From NCBI RefSeq assembly GCF_013283195.1, contig NZ_JABEKT010000006.1, positions 116,386 through 180,385 of the forward strand: 64,000 nucleotides of DNA, written 5' to 3'. Below the pieces are notes generated by a model that saw only the letters and a program-made list of their open reading frames with translations, had not been told where the DNA came from and searched no databases. Origin of the DNA: Ensifer adhaerens (lineage in GTDB: Bacteria > Pseudomonadota > Alphaproteobacteria > Rhizobiales > Rhizobiaceae). Shown here one piece after another: positions 55,627-64,000 of the stretch. Position 1 is the first letter of the stretch. The number at the start of each line of letters is the position of its first letter. Position numbers and translations under genes: made by a program.

Positions 55627-56067
55627 TCAGGCCGCCTGCAACTGACGTGACGCTTCGTCAATCAGCATGTTGGCGAGTTTCATCCGCACCGTGGCATTGG
55701 CGCGATAGTCCTGCGGCAGGCGGTCGGGATGATTGGCCGCGGCAAAGATTCGTCGCTTGGCGGCAAGTGTTCCGAGCGTTTCCCGTTCGTCGAGGTCCAG
55801 TTCTTCGGCGACCTCTTCAAGACTGGTGCGATTGAGAAACGCCGGCATCGGCTCTGTCGGGGGAGGCTCGATGAAGGACGCGTCGAAATAGGCGCGCTCG
55901 ACAGCGCTGTGCGCAGCCGACCCGTTCTCGTTGGCACCGGCAACGAACGGGGTTGCGCAAGACGGCGCGCGCGGCGTGGCGGCCAATGCCGTCGCTGCGG
56001 TCTCTCCTTCGTCCTCTTCCGTCTTCAGCCGTTCAAGCACGGACTGAAACACCGACATTCCAAACAT
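55627..56067 (-). CDS. J-domain-like protein with HPD motif
   Basis: 146 residues. The N-terminal two thirds are low-complexity (Ala/Pro/Glu). The C-terminal 50 residues (ERETLGTLAAKRRIFAAANH then PDRLPQDYRANATVRMKLAN) read as helices II-III of a J-domain with the His-Pro-Asp that stimulates Hsp70. No zinc-finger or substrate-binding domain. Starts at 56067 (GGAGGG upstream) or 56058. Probably a rhizobial-specific co-chaperone-like protein. Confidence 0.65.
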   Translation of the reverse strand: MFGMSVFQSVLERLKTEEDEGETAATALAATPRAPSCATPFVAGANENGSAAHSAVERAYFDASFIEPPPTEPMPAFLNRTSLEEVAEELDLDERETLGTLAAKRRIFAAANHPDRLPQDYRANATVRMKLANMLIDEASRQLQAA

Positions 56068-56115
56068 GCAGCCCTCCGTTATCCCGGCGCAAAATGCCGG
56101 ATGGAGATTATCCCA

Positions 56116-56154
56116 GGCTGATCAGTCCGTGTGATCATGCCGGGCTGATCAGTC
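56116..56154. repeat. Pair of 12-bp direct repeats between two leftward genes
   Basis: GGCTGATCAGTC occurs at 56116-56127 and 56143-56154, 27 bp apart, each containing the palindrome CTGATCAG. They lie upstream of the J-domain-like gene and just after gbpR. Possible operator. Confidence 0.45.
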
Positions 56155-56157
56155 AGG

Positions 56158-57141
56158 TCAGGCTCGCCCCTGCTTGAGAATGAGATCGTAAAGCAGCTTG
56201 GCGCTCGGCGGCAGAGCGCGTCCCTCGGCGGTGATCAACCCGTAGGGTTTGATGCGGATCGGGATCTCGGTCTTGAGGATGCGGATCTCGCCGGCTGGCG
56301 TGCCATTGTCGGCGATCAGGTTGGCGACGTCGAGCGCCACCGGGGCAATCGCGTTGGTATTGCGCACGATCGACAGTGTCAGGATGATCGAGGACGTGTT
56401 GATGACGGTTGCCGGCAGCCTTACGCCGGCAGAGATGAAACTGTCTTCGACCGCGCGCCGCAGCAGCGTACCCGGCGGCTGGAACACCCAGTCGTAGGCG
56501 GGGAGGTCCTCGGCATCGGCGACAGGTTTTTCGAGCAGCGGGTGGCCGTCGCGCACGATCAGGCAGACCTCTTCGTAGCCGATCTCGACCATGTTGAAGA
56601 GCCGCGGGTTGAGATCGTCCGGAATGCGCCCGACGACGAAGTCGTGGCGGGCGGCAAGCAGCTCGCGTGTCAGCACGTTGCTGTTTTCGATCTGTATGTT
56701 GATCTCGATGCCGGGATAGGCGGTGATAACCTGGCGGATCGCCGGTACGGCGAGGTTGAGTGCTGGTCCGGTCACCGAGCCGATCGACACCGAGCCGCCG
56801 CTGCCGGTCTTCAATTCATTGATTTCGCGTGAGGCCTCGCGCAGTTCCAGAAAGATCGTGCGCGCGCGGCGCGCCAGCGCCTGGCCGTAGCGGGTCAGTT
56901 CCACGCCGCGCGCGACTCGCTCGCAGATCGGCGCCTTCAGGATCGTCTCGATCTCCGCGAGCATGCGCGATGCGGCCGGCTGGGAGATGCCGAGGGTCTC
57001 TGCAGCCGCACTGATGCGACGATGATCGTCGATCGCCAGGATCAGCCGGAGGTGATTGATCTTCAGGCCCGAGCGAAACAGTCCGCTGTCGAACTGTTCG
57101 GCGGCAATCCCTGTCGCGCCTGGCTTTCCTTCCTTGATCAT
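56158..57141 (-). CDS. gbpR: LysR family regulator of the sugar-binding protein locus
   Basis: 327 residues. N-terminal winged HTH (about 25-85: LKINHLRLILAIDDHRRISAAAETLGISQPAASRMLAEIE) and a LysR effector domain from about residue 110. Divergent from chvE, the arrangement of Agrobacterium gbpR, which activates chvE with sugars such as galactose and arabinose. ATG 57141 is preferred; a TTG three codons upstream is possible. Confidence 0.88.
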   Translation of the reverse strand: MIKEGKPGATGIAAEQFDSGLFRSGLKINHLRLILAIDDHRRISAAAETLGISQPAASRMLAEIETILKAPICERVARGVELTRYGQALARRARTIFLELREASREINELKTGSGGSVSIGSVTGPALNLAVPAIRQVITAYPGIEINIQIENSNVLTRELLAARHDFVVGRIPDDLNPRLFNMVEIGYEEVCLIVRDGHPLLEKPVADAEDLPAYDWVFQPPGTLLRRAVEDSFISAGVRLPATVINTSSIILTLSIVRNTNAIAPVALDVANLIADNGTPAGEIRILKTEIPIRIKPYGLITAEGRALPPSAKLLYDLILKQGRA

Positions 57142-57318
57142 CGTAGGCAATCCAGTTTTCAGGATGTTTCAAAAATCACACTGTTTTTGATGATTATATC
57201 AATTATGGTATGCATGCAAAGCGATATTGTATTTGACAGTTATGGCTTTTGATTCCAGTTTTTCCTCATGTGCCAGTGCATGTGGGAGCATGCGGGCGGG
57301 GAGGTTTTCCTTCACCTT

Positions 57319-57358
57319 GATCCACCGCCGGAGACTAAGATCTCCGGGCCGGTGGATC
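57319..57358 (+). promoter_or_regulatory. Long stem-loop in the chvE leader
   Basis: Two stacked perfect stems: GATCCACCG/CGGTGGATC (9 bp) and CCGGAGA/TCTCCGG (7 bp) with a two-base bulge and loop CTAAGA. It lies 60 bases before the chvE ATG with no U-tract, so it is more likely a 5' stabiliser or protein-binding hairpin than a terminator. Confidence 0.6.
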
Positions 57359-57418
57359 GCTGCGCATAGACGGGGAGGCTGCGGGCCTGCCGGCTTCAAC
57401 ATTTTTGGGAGAGACCAG

Positions 57419-58486
57419 ATGAAATTGATTACCTCGCTTCTCGCAGCGGCTGCGATATCCGTCGCGTCGTTTGCTGCACCCGCCTTCGCTCAGGACAAGG
57501 GCACGGTCGGCATCTCCATGCCGACAAAGACCTCGACCCGCTGGATCTCCGATGGCGAGACCATGGAGAAGCTGTTCAAGGAAGCAGGCTACACACCTGA
57601 CCTGCAGTTCGCCGACGATGACATTCCGAACCAGCTCGCCCAGATCGAAAACATGGTGACCAAGGGCGCCAAGGTTCTCGTCATCGGCGCCATCGACGGC
57701 ACGACGCTTTCCGACATCCTGCAGAAGGCCCACGACGCCGGCGTCAAGGTCATCGCCTATGACCGTCTGATCCGCGATTCGGGCAATGTCGACTACTACG
57801 CCACCTTCGACAACTTCCAGGTCGGCGTGCTGCAGGCAACCTCGCTGGTGCAGGGCCTGAAGCTCGACGGCGCGACCGAGCCGAAGAATGTCGAACTGTT
57901 CGGCGGTTCGCCCGACGATAACAACGCCTTCTTCTTCTACGATGGCGCAATGTCGGTTCTGCAGCCGCTGATCGACAGCAACAAGATCGTCGTCAAGTCC
58001 GGCCAGAAGGGCATGGACCAGGTCGGCACGCTGCGCTGGGACGGTGCCGTTGCCCAGGCTCGCATGGAGAACCTCTTGTCGTCGAACTACACCGACGCCA
58101 AGGTCGATGGCGTTCTGTCGCCCTATGATGGCCTGTCGATCGGCATCATCTCGGCGCTGAAGGGCGTCGGCTACGGCTCGGGCGACATGGCGATGCCTGC
58201 CGTTACCGGCCAGGACGCCGAGCTGCCTTCGGTCAAGTCGATCCTTGCCGGCGAGCAGTACTCGTCGGTCTTCAAGGACACGCGCGAACTCGCCAAGGTC
58301 ACGGTCGGCATGGTCAACGCGATCATGGAAGGCAAGGAGCCTGAAGTGAACGACACCAAGACCTACGACAACGGCGTCAAGGTCGTTCCGTCCTACCTCC
58401 TGAAGCCGGTCGCCGTCGACAAGTCCAACATCAAGGACGTGATGGTTTCGTCCGGTTACTACACCGAAGATCAGATCAACAACTGA
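57419..58486 (+). CDS. chvE: Multiple-sugar-binding periplasmic protein ChvE
   Basis: 355 residues. Signal peptide [20 protein letters not shown] ending APAFAQ, then [33 protein letters not shown] and [21 protein letters not shown], the ChvE pattern. In Agrobacterium ChvE binds aldoses for import by GguAB, for chemotaxis and for VirA sensing. A GGGAGAGACC site precedes the ATG. Followed by a terminator-like hairpin before gguA. Confidence 0.93.
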   Translation: MKLITSLLAAAAISVASFAAPAFAQDKGTVGISMPTKTSTRWISDGETMEKLFKEAGYTPDLQFADDDIPNQLAQIENMVTKGAKVLVIGAIDGTTLSDILQKAHDAGVKVIAYDRLIRDSGNVDYYATFDNFQVGVLQATSLVQGLKLDGATEPKNVELFGGSPDDNNAFFFYDGAMSVLQPLIDSNKIVVKSGQKGMDQVGTLRWDGAVAQARMENLLSSNYTDAKVDGVLSPYDGLSIGIISALKGVGYGSGDMAMPAVTGQDAELPSVKSILAGEQYSSVFKDTRELAKVTVGMVNAIMEGKEPEVNDTKTYDNGVKVVPSYLLKPVAVDKSNIKDVMVSSGYYTEDQINN

Positions 58487-58501
58487 TCAGGCCATGCATC
58501 G

Positions 58502-58530
58502 GGGTCCGCGATCCGTCGCGGGCCCTTTTA
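58502..58530 (+). terminator. Terminator/attenuator between chvE and gguA
   Basis: 10-bp stem (GGGTCCGCGA / TCGCGGGCCC, one T-G pair), loop TCCG, followed by TTTTA. Partial termination here would raise ChvE over the membrane components. Confidence 0.8.
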
Positions 58531-58583
58531 TCCGGGTGAGGGAGCCTGTACTCTCTTGCCGACTGCCGCTGGAATGACTGAAC

Positions 58584-60119
58584 ATGGACAATATCATTCT
58601 CGAAATGCGTGGCATCACCAAGACGTTTCCGGGCGTCAAGGCGCTGGACAATGTCAGCTTCAAGGTTCGCGAAGGTGAGATCCACGCGCTGGTCGGTGAA
58701 AACGGCGCCGGCAAATCGACGCTGATGAAGGTCCTGAGCGGTGTTTATCCCGCTGGCACCTATGACGGCGAGATCTACTACGACGGCGAGCCGCGCCGCT
58801 TCTCGACCATCTCCGACAGCGAACATCTGGGCATCATCATCATCCACCAGGAGCTGGCACTGGTCCCGCTGCTGTCGATCGCCGAAAACATATTTCTCGG
58901 CAACGAGATCGCCACCAATGGCGTCATCCACTGGCCGCAGACGTTCGCACGCACACAGGAACTTCTGAAGAAGGTGGGCTTAAGCGAACCGCCGGCGACG
59001 CTGATCACCGATATCGGCGTCGGCAAGCAGCAGCTGGTCGAGATCGCCAAGGCGCTGTCGAAGAAGGTGCGGCTCCTGATCCTCGACGAGCCGACCGCCT
59101 CGCTCAACGAAAACGATTCCGACGCGCTCTTGAAGCTCCTGATGGAGTTTCGCACCCAGGGCATGACGTCGATCATCATCTCGCACAAGCTGAACGAGAT
59201 CCGCAAGGTTGCCGACCAGATCACCATCCTGCGTGACGGCGGAACGGTCGAGACGCTCGACTGTCAGACCGAGGATATCGGCGAGGACCGGATCATCAAG
59301 GGCATGGTCGGCCGCGCCATGGAAGACCGCTATCCGCCGCGCGAGCCGAAGATTGGCGAGACGCTGCTGGAGGTGAAGAACTGGAACGTTTTCCACCAGC
59401 ATCACCGCGACCGGCAGTTCCTGCACGACGTCAATTTCACCGTGCGCGCCGGCGAGGTCGTCGGCATTGCCGGATTGATGGGCGCAGGGCGCACCGAGAC
59501 GGCGATGAGCATCTTCGGCAAGTCCTGGGGTCACAAGATCACCGGCGACGTGCTGATGCGCGGCAAGCCGGTCGATGTCAGCACCATCCCGCGCGCCATC
59601 GATGCCGGCCTTGCCTATGTCACCGAAGACCGCAAGCAGCTGGGTCTCGTGCTGATCAACAACATCAAGGAGAACACCACGCTCTCCAACCTGAAGGCCG
59701 TGGCGTCGAATGGCGTCATCGACGATCGCAAGGAGGTCAAGGTCGCCTCCGACTATCGTTCGAAGCTGCGCATCCGTTCGCACTCGATCTATCAGGAAAC
59801 GGTCAATCTTTCCGGCGGCAACCAGCAAAAGGTGGTGCTGTCGAAGTGGCTGTTCACCAACCCGGAAGTCCTCATCCTCGACGAGCCGACACGCGGTATC
59901 GATATCGGCGCGAAGTATGAGATCTATACCATCATCAACCAGCTTGCAGCCGAGGGCAAAGGCATCCTGATGATCTCATCGGAGATGCCGGAACTGCTTG
60001 GAACCTGCGACCGCATCTACGTCATGAATGAGGGCCGCATCGTCGCCGAGCTTTCGAAGGCGGAAGCGAGCCAGGAATCCATCATGCGTGCCATCATGCG
60101 TTCAGGGGAGAAACACTAA
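58584..60119 (+). CDS. gguA: Multiple-sugar ABC transporter ATP-binding protein GguA (MmsA/XylG type)
   Basis: 511 residues, two fused ATPase domains. Domain 1: Walker [17 protein letters not shown], Walker [15 protein letters not shown]-loop IISHKLNE. Domain 2: degenerate Walker A at [19 protein letters not shown], signature [16 protein letters not shown], Walker [13 protein letters not shown]. Typical RbsA/MglA arrangement. The stop shares one base with the gguB start. Confidence 0.93.
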   Translation: MDNIILEMRGITKTFPGVKALDNVSFKVREGEIHALVGENGAGKSTLMKVLSGVYPAGTYDGEIYYDGEPRRFSTISDSEHLGIIIIHQELALVPLLSIAENIFLGNEIATNGVIHWPQTFARTQELLKKVGLSEPPATLITDIGVGKQQLVEIAKALSKKVRLLILDEPTASLNENDSDALLKLLMEFRTQGMTSIIISHKLNEIRKVADQITILRDGGTVETLDCQTEDIGEDRIIKGMVGRAMEDRYPPREPKIGETLLEVKNWNVFHQHHRDRQFLHDVNFTVRAGEVVGIAGLMGAGRTETAMSIFGKSWGHKITGDVLMRGKPVDVSTIPRAIDAGLAYVTEDRKQLGLVLINNIKENTTLSNLKAVASNGVIDDRKEVKVASDYRSKLRIRSHSIYQETVNLSGGNQQKVVLSKWLFTNPEVLILDEPTRGIDIGAKYEIYTIINQLAAEGKGILMISSEMPELLGTCDRIYVMNEGRIVAELSKAEASQESIMRAIMRSGEKH

Positions 60120-61327
60120 TGGTCGCCGATACGAGCAACCAAGCAAACAAACCCTCGATCGGGGACTATCTCAAGAACAACATCCGCGAATACGGCCTCC
60201 TGGTCGCGCTCGTGGTCATCATGCTGTTCTTCCAGTTCGTCACCAACGGCGTCCTGTTTCGCCCGGTCAACATCACCAATCTGGTGCTGCAGAACTCGTT
60301 CATCGTCATCATGGCGCTGGGCATGCTCCTGATCATCGTCGCCGGGCATATCGATCTTTCTGTCGGCTCCATCGTCGCCTTCATCGGGGCGATATCGGCG
60401 ATCATGCTGGTGAAATGGGGCCTGCCGGCGATCGTCGTCATTCCCGCCTGTCTGATCGTTGGCGGCATCATGGGGGCGGCGCAGGGCTATTGGGTCGCCT
60501 ATCAGAAGATTCCGTCGTTCATCGTCACGCTCGCCGGCATGCTTGTCTTCCGCGGGCTTACCTATGTGGTGCTCGGCGGCCGGCCGATCGGCCCGTTCCC
60601 GAAGGAATTCCAGCTGCTTTCGACCGGCTTCGTTCCGGATTTCCTCTACTTCCTCAACCCCAAGCCCGACCTGATCCAAAACATGGTGGCACTGGTGGCG
60701 GTGCTGGCTCTCGTCGGCTACGCCATCTATGCAGGCGTGCGCAATCGCCGGGTCAACGAGCAGCATGGCAGCGAAAACGAGCCTTTCGTCTTCTTTGCCA
60801 TCCAGATGGCGGTCATCGCCGTCGTCGCGCTGTTCATCGGCTACCAGCTTTCGACCTATCGCGGCCTGCCCAACGTGCTCATCGCCATGGGCGTGCTGAT
60901 TGCCCTCTACACCTTCGTCACCACGCGTTCGACGGTCGGCCGTCGCATCTATGCCATGGGCGGCAACGTCAAGGCAGCGAAACTCTCGGGCATCAATACC
61001 GAGCGACTGACCTTCTATACCTTCATCAACATGGGTGTTTTGGCAGCACTCGCCGGCATGATCATCACCGCACGGCTTAATTCGGCGACACCGAAGGCCG
61101 GCGTCGGCTTCGAACTCGACGTCATCGCGGCCTGCTTCATCGGCGGCGCGTCGGCCTCGGGCGGTGTCGGCAAGATCACAGGCGCGGTGATCGGCGCATT
61201 TATCATGGGTGTGATGAACAACGGCATGTCGATCATGGGCATCGGCATCGATTACCAGCAACTGATCAAGGGTCTGGTGCTGCTCGCTGCCGTGTTCTTC
61301 GACGTCTACAACAAGAACAAGGGCTGA
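60119..61327 (+). CDS. gguB: Multiple-sugar ABC transporter permease GguB
   Basis: 402-residue CUT2 permease, about ten helices. LVLQNSFIVIMALGMLLIIVAGHIDLSVGSIVAFIGAISA and ASASGGVGKITGAVIGAFIMGVMNNGMSIMGIGIDYQQLIKG are the family signatures. TAATG overlap with gguA. Uses ChvE as binding protein. Confidence 0.92.
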   Translation: MVADTSNQANKPSIGDYLKNNIREYGLLVALVVIMLFFQFVTNGVLFRPVNITNLVLQNSFIVIMALGMLLIIVAGHIDLSVGSIVAFIGAISAIMLVKWGLPAIVVIPACLIVGGIMGAAQGYWVAYQKIPSFIVTLAGMLVFRGLTYVVLGGRPIGPFPKEFQLLSTGFVPDFLYFLNPKPDLIQNMVALVAVLALVGYAIYAGVRNRRVNEQHGSENEPFVFFAIQMAVIAVVALFIGYQLSTYRGLPNVLIAMGVLIALYTFVTTRSTVGRRIYAMGGNVKAAKLSGINTERLTFYTFINMGVLAALAGMIITARLNSATPKAGVGFELDVIAACFIGGASASGGVGKITGAVIGAFIMGVMNNGMSIMGIGIDYQQLIKGLVLLAAVFFDVYNKNKG

Positions 61328-61496
61328 CGAGCGACCGAACAGCCCGGATCGAACCAGTAACAAGGAACCGGCGGCCTCGGCTGCCAAGGTTGACAGCGAA
61401 GCTGTCGGATTGGGCGGTGCGAGCCACCCGAAGGGCGGCGTTTTGCCTGAAATCAGGTGAGCGCAACGGCCGAACGATGCAAGGAAGGACAGGATC

Positions 61497-62492
61497 GTGC
61501 TGATTTCTCAAGTCAGAAACGAAGACGGATCGATAACGGTCGCCGTGCGTGCTGCGGGTGAAACTGCCCGTGCCGTCAACGGTGCAACGAGCGTCTATGC
61601 GCTGGCGATGGAAGCGGCCAATGCCGGGCGCAGCCTCAAGGATACGATCGAGGCCAAGGGCCTTGGCGTCTCGATCGATCTCGAAAAGGCCTATGCCGAT
61701 GGACGTTTCTTGCCGCCGATCACCCATCCCGATCCGGCGCATCTGCATCTGACCGGCACGGGGCTGACACATCTGGGTTCGGCTGCAACCCGCGACGCCA
61801 TGCACAAGAAGACCACCGAGACGGCAGTGGAGACGCTGACCGACTCCATGAAGATGTTCCGCATGGGGCTCGAAGGTGGCAAACCGAAGCCCGGCGAAAT
61901 CGGTGCGCAGCCGGAATGGTTCTACAAGGGCAACGGCACCTCTGCCGTCGCGCCCGGCTCGGCGCTCGTCTCGCCTGCCTTTGCCGAGGACGGCGGCGAG
62001 GAGCCGGAGATGGCCGGCATCTACGTGATCTCCGACAAGGGCGTGCCGTTCCGCATCGGCTTTGCCGTTGCCAACGAGTTCTCCGACCACAAGACCGAGC
62101 GAGTCAACTATCTCTGGCTCGCCCACTCGAAGCTGCGTCAGGCAAGCTTCGGCCCTGAAATTCGCGTCGGTGCGGCGCCGGAGGATGTCAGGGGCACCTC
62201 GCGCATCCTGCGTGGCGGCAAAGTTCTTTGGGAAAAGCCGTTCCTTTCGGGCGAAGCCAACATGTCGCACAGCTTTGCCAACCTCGAACACCACCACTTC
62301 AAATACGGCTTGTTCCGCCAGCCCGGCGACGTCCACGTGCACATGTTCGGCACGGCGACGCTGTCCTTCGGTGATGGCATCCGCACTGAGGAGGGGGATG
62401 TCTTCGAGATCGAGGCTGCCGAGTTCGGTCTTGCCCTGCGCAACCCGCTGGCGATCGCCGGCGACGAGCAGGTCGCCATACATCAGCTCTGA
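61497..62492 (+). CDS. gguC: GguC family protein (AraD1-like, FAH-superfamily type)
   Basis: 331 residues. Contains the metal-site pattern of FAH-type enzymes around GEIGAQPEWFYKGNGTSAVA and GGEEPEMAGIYVISDKG, then SRILRGGKVLWEKPFLSGEANMSHSFANLEHHHFKY. GTG start behind AGGAAGGACAGG. Linked to chvE-gguAB; related AraD1-type proteins act on 2-keto-3-deoxy-pentonates of the oxidative arabinose/xylose pathway, which fits the following semialdehyde dehydrogenase. Confidence 0.85.
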   Translation: MLISQVRNEDGSITVAVRAAGETARAVNGATSVYALAMEAANAGRSLKDTIEAKGLGVSIDLEKAYADGRFLPPITHPDPAHLHLTGTGLTHLGSAATRDAMHKKTTETAVETLTDSMKMFRMGLEGGKPKPGEIGAQPEWFYKGNGTSAVAPGSALVSPAFAEDGGEEPEMAGIYVISDKGVPFRIGFAVANEFSDHKTERVNYLWLAHSKLRQASFGPEIRVGAAPEDVRGTSRILRGGKVLWEKPFLSGEANMSHSFANLEHHHFKYGLFRQPGDVHVHMFGTATLSFGDGIRTEEGDVFEIEAAEFGLALRNPLAIAGDEQVAIHQL

Positions 62493-62566
62493 TATATCTG
62501 GTATGCCAGCGGCAGGCCGCCGAGCAGCGGCTGCCCGCGAAAACAAGATGAAGGAGGCTGAGGCCC

Positions 62567-64000
62567 ATGACATTGCACCAGAACCTGATTGCCGGCGAGT
62601 GGGTTGGCGGTGATGGCGTTGCCAACATCAATCCGTCCGACACCAACGACGTGATCGGGGAGTACGCCCGCGCTTCGGAACATCAATCCGTCCGACACCA
62701 ACGACGTGATCGGGGAGTACGCCCGCGCTTCGGCCGAGGATGCGAAGGCCGCGATTGCCGCGGCGAAAGCTGCGTTTCCGGCCTGGTCGCGCTCCGGCAT
62801 TCTCGAGCGCCACGCCATCCTTCGAAAGACCGCCGACGAGATCCTGGCGCGCAAGGACGAGCTCGGCCGGCTTCTGTCGCGCGAAGAGGGCAAGACGCTG
62901 GCCGAAGGCATCGGCGAGACCGTGCGTGCCGGCCAGATCTTCGACTTCTTCGCCGGCGAGGCGCTGAGGCTGGCCGGCGAGGTCATCCCCTCGGTGCGAC
63001 CAAACATCGGCGTCGAAATCACCCGCGAACCTGTCGGCGTCGTCGGCATCATTACGCCCTGGAACTTCCCGATCGCCATTCCCGCCTGGAAGATCGCGCC
63101 GGCGCTCTGCTATGGCAACACCATCGTCTTCAAGCCGGCCGAACTGGTGCCCGGCTGCTCATGGGCAATCGTCGACATCCTCGTGCGCGCCGGCCTGCCG
63201 AAGGGCGTCTTGAACCTGGTCATGGGCAAGGGCTCGGTCGTCGGTCAGGCGATGCTCGACAGCCCCGACGTCCAGGCGATCACCTTTACCGGCTCGACCG
63301 GGACCGGCAAACGCGTCGCGCTCGCCTCGGTCGAGCACAATCGCAAGTACCAGCTGGAGATGGGCGGCAAGAACCCCTTCGTGGTGCTCGACGATGCCGA
63401 TCTTACCGTCGCCGTCGAAGCTGCCGTCAACTCCGCCTTCTTCTCCACCGGCCAGCGCTGCACCGCGTCGTCGCGGGTGATCGTGACTGAAGGCATCCAT
63501 GACCGCTTCGTTCAGGCGATGGGCGAGCGCATGAAGGGTCTGGTTATCGACGATGCCTTGAAGGCCGGCACGCATATCGGCCCGGTGGTCGACCAGAGCC
63601 AGCTCAACCAGGACACCGACTATATCGCCATCGGCAAACAGGAAGGCGCGAAACTCGCCTTCGGCGGCGAACTCCTGAAGCGCGACACGCCCGGCTTCTA
63701 CCTGCAGCCGGCGCTGTTTACCGAGGCGACCAACCAGATGCGCATCAGCCAAGAAGAGATCTTCGGACCGGTCGCTTCGGTGATCCGGGTGAAGAACTAT
63801 GACGAGGCGCTTGCCGTTGCCAACGACACGCCGTTCGGCCTGTCGTCGGGCATCGCCACCACCAGCCTGAAACACGCGACGCATTTCAAGCGCAATGCCG
63901 AGGCCGGCATGGTGATGGTCAACCTGCCGACCGCCGGCGTCGATTTCCACGTGCCCTTCGGCGGCCGCAAGGGCTCCTCCCATGGCTCGCGCGAGCAGGG
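62567..64000 (+). pseudogene. alpha-Ketoglutarate-semialdehyde-type aldehyde dehydrogenase, frameshifted by a 55-bp tandem duplication, 3' end beyond window
   Basis: The first 19 codons (MTLHQNLIAGEWVGGDGVA) and copy 1 of the repeat are in one frame; after the 55-bp duplication (62624-62678 repeated at 62679-62733) the true dehydrogenase continues in the next frame: NINPSDTNDVIGEYARASAE, then GIITPWNFPIAIPAWKIAPA, FTGSTGTGKRVA, catalytic Glu in LEMGGKNPF and catalytic Cys in STGQRCTASSR, up to the window edge. Removing one copy restores a single NAD(P)-dependent ALDH of the 2,5-dioxovalerate (ketoglutarate semialdehyde) type. As given the gene is broken; an internal GTG at 62706 could start a shortened product. 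Confidence 0.85.
62624..62733 (+). repeat. Exact 55-bp tandem duplication
   Basis: Bases 62624-62678 recur without mismatch at 62679-62733, each starting AACATCAATCCGTCCG and ending GCGCTTCGG. 55 is not a multiple of three, so it shifts the frame of the dehydrogenase gene. Confidence 0.95.

Overview
The window reads as a chromosomal segment of a fast-growing rhizobium, most like Sinorhizobium/Ensifer in the alphaproteobacterial order Hyphomicrobiales. Support comes from GC-rich coding sequence, a PhyR-NepR-EcfG general stress locus, the smo polyol genes, an hmuPSTUV haem operon with RirA-type operator candidates, and a gbpR/chvE-gguABC locus. All identifications come from reading the sequence; no database search was run.

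Layout. 1-5436 is the distal part of a sorbitol/mannitol operon (smoK, smoS, mtlK, a HAD phosphatase, a ribulokinase-type kinase). 5437-9946 is the general stress response block: a candidate small RNA, phyR divergent from nepR-ecfG, an HWE histidine kinase, and two small envelope proteins. 10112-17144 is haem/iron acquisition: hmuPSTUV, a secreted protein plus tonB, and a DUF2325 / small protein / HmuQ-like operon. 17174-23331 holds DUF423, a truncated globin, a TetR-SMR efflux pair, a ThuA/oxidoreductase pair with a LacI regulator, and a DUF900 lipoprotein esterase. 23616-29968 is an M19 dipeptidase followed by a five-gene peptide ABC transporter.

30129-38306 is a surface-polysaccharide island: five glycosyltransferase or methyltransferase genes plus gmd, an fcl/colC-like gene and a PLP enzyme whose catalytic lysine is replaced by histidine at residue 188. 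That combination predicts GDP-L-colitose (3-deoxy-L-fucose) synthesis. 38688-43899 contains a class III cyclase, an SDR/AraC pair and a secreted TAP-type hydrolase. 44085-45885 is a relic mobile region at the 3' end of a tRNA-Arg(CCG) gene, with a 15-bp att-like duplication, two decayed transposase remnants and a DUF805-SHOCT gene broken by an in-frame stop.

46216-51446 is the xylFHG transporter with a divergent ROK regulator and two copies of a long palindromic operator. 51578-56067 has an MHYT-PAS-GGDEF-EAL protein, inositol dehydrogenase and two small proteins. 56158-64000 is gbpR, chvE, gguA, gguB, gguC and a semialdehyde dehydrogenase whose 5' end carries an exact 55-bp tandem duplication that shifts the reading frame.
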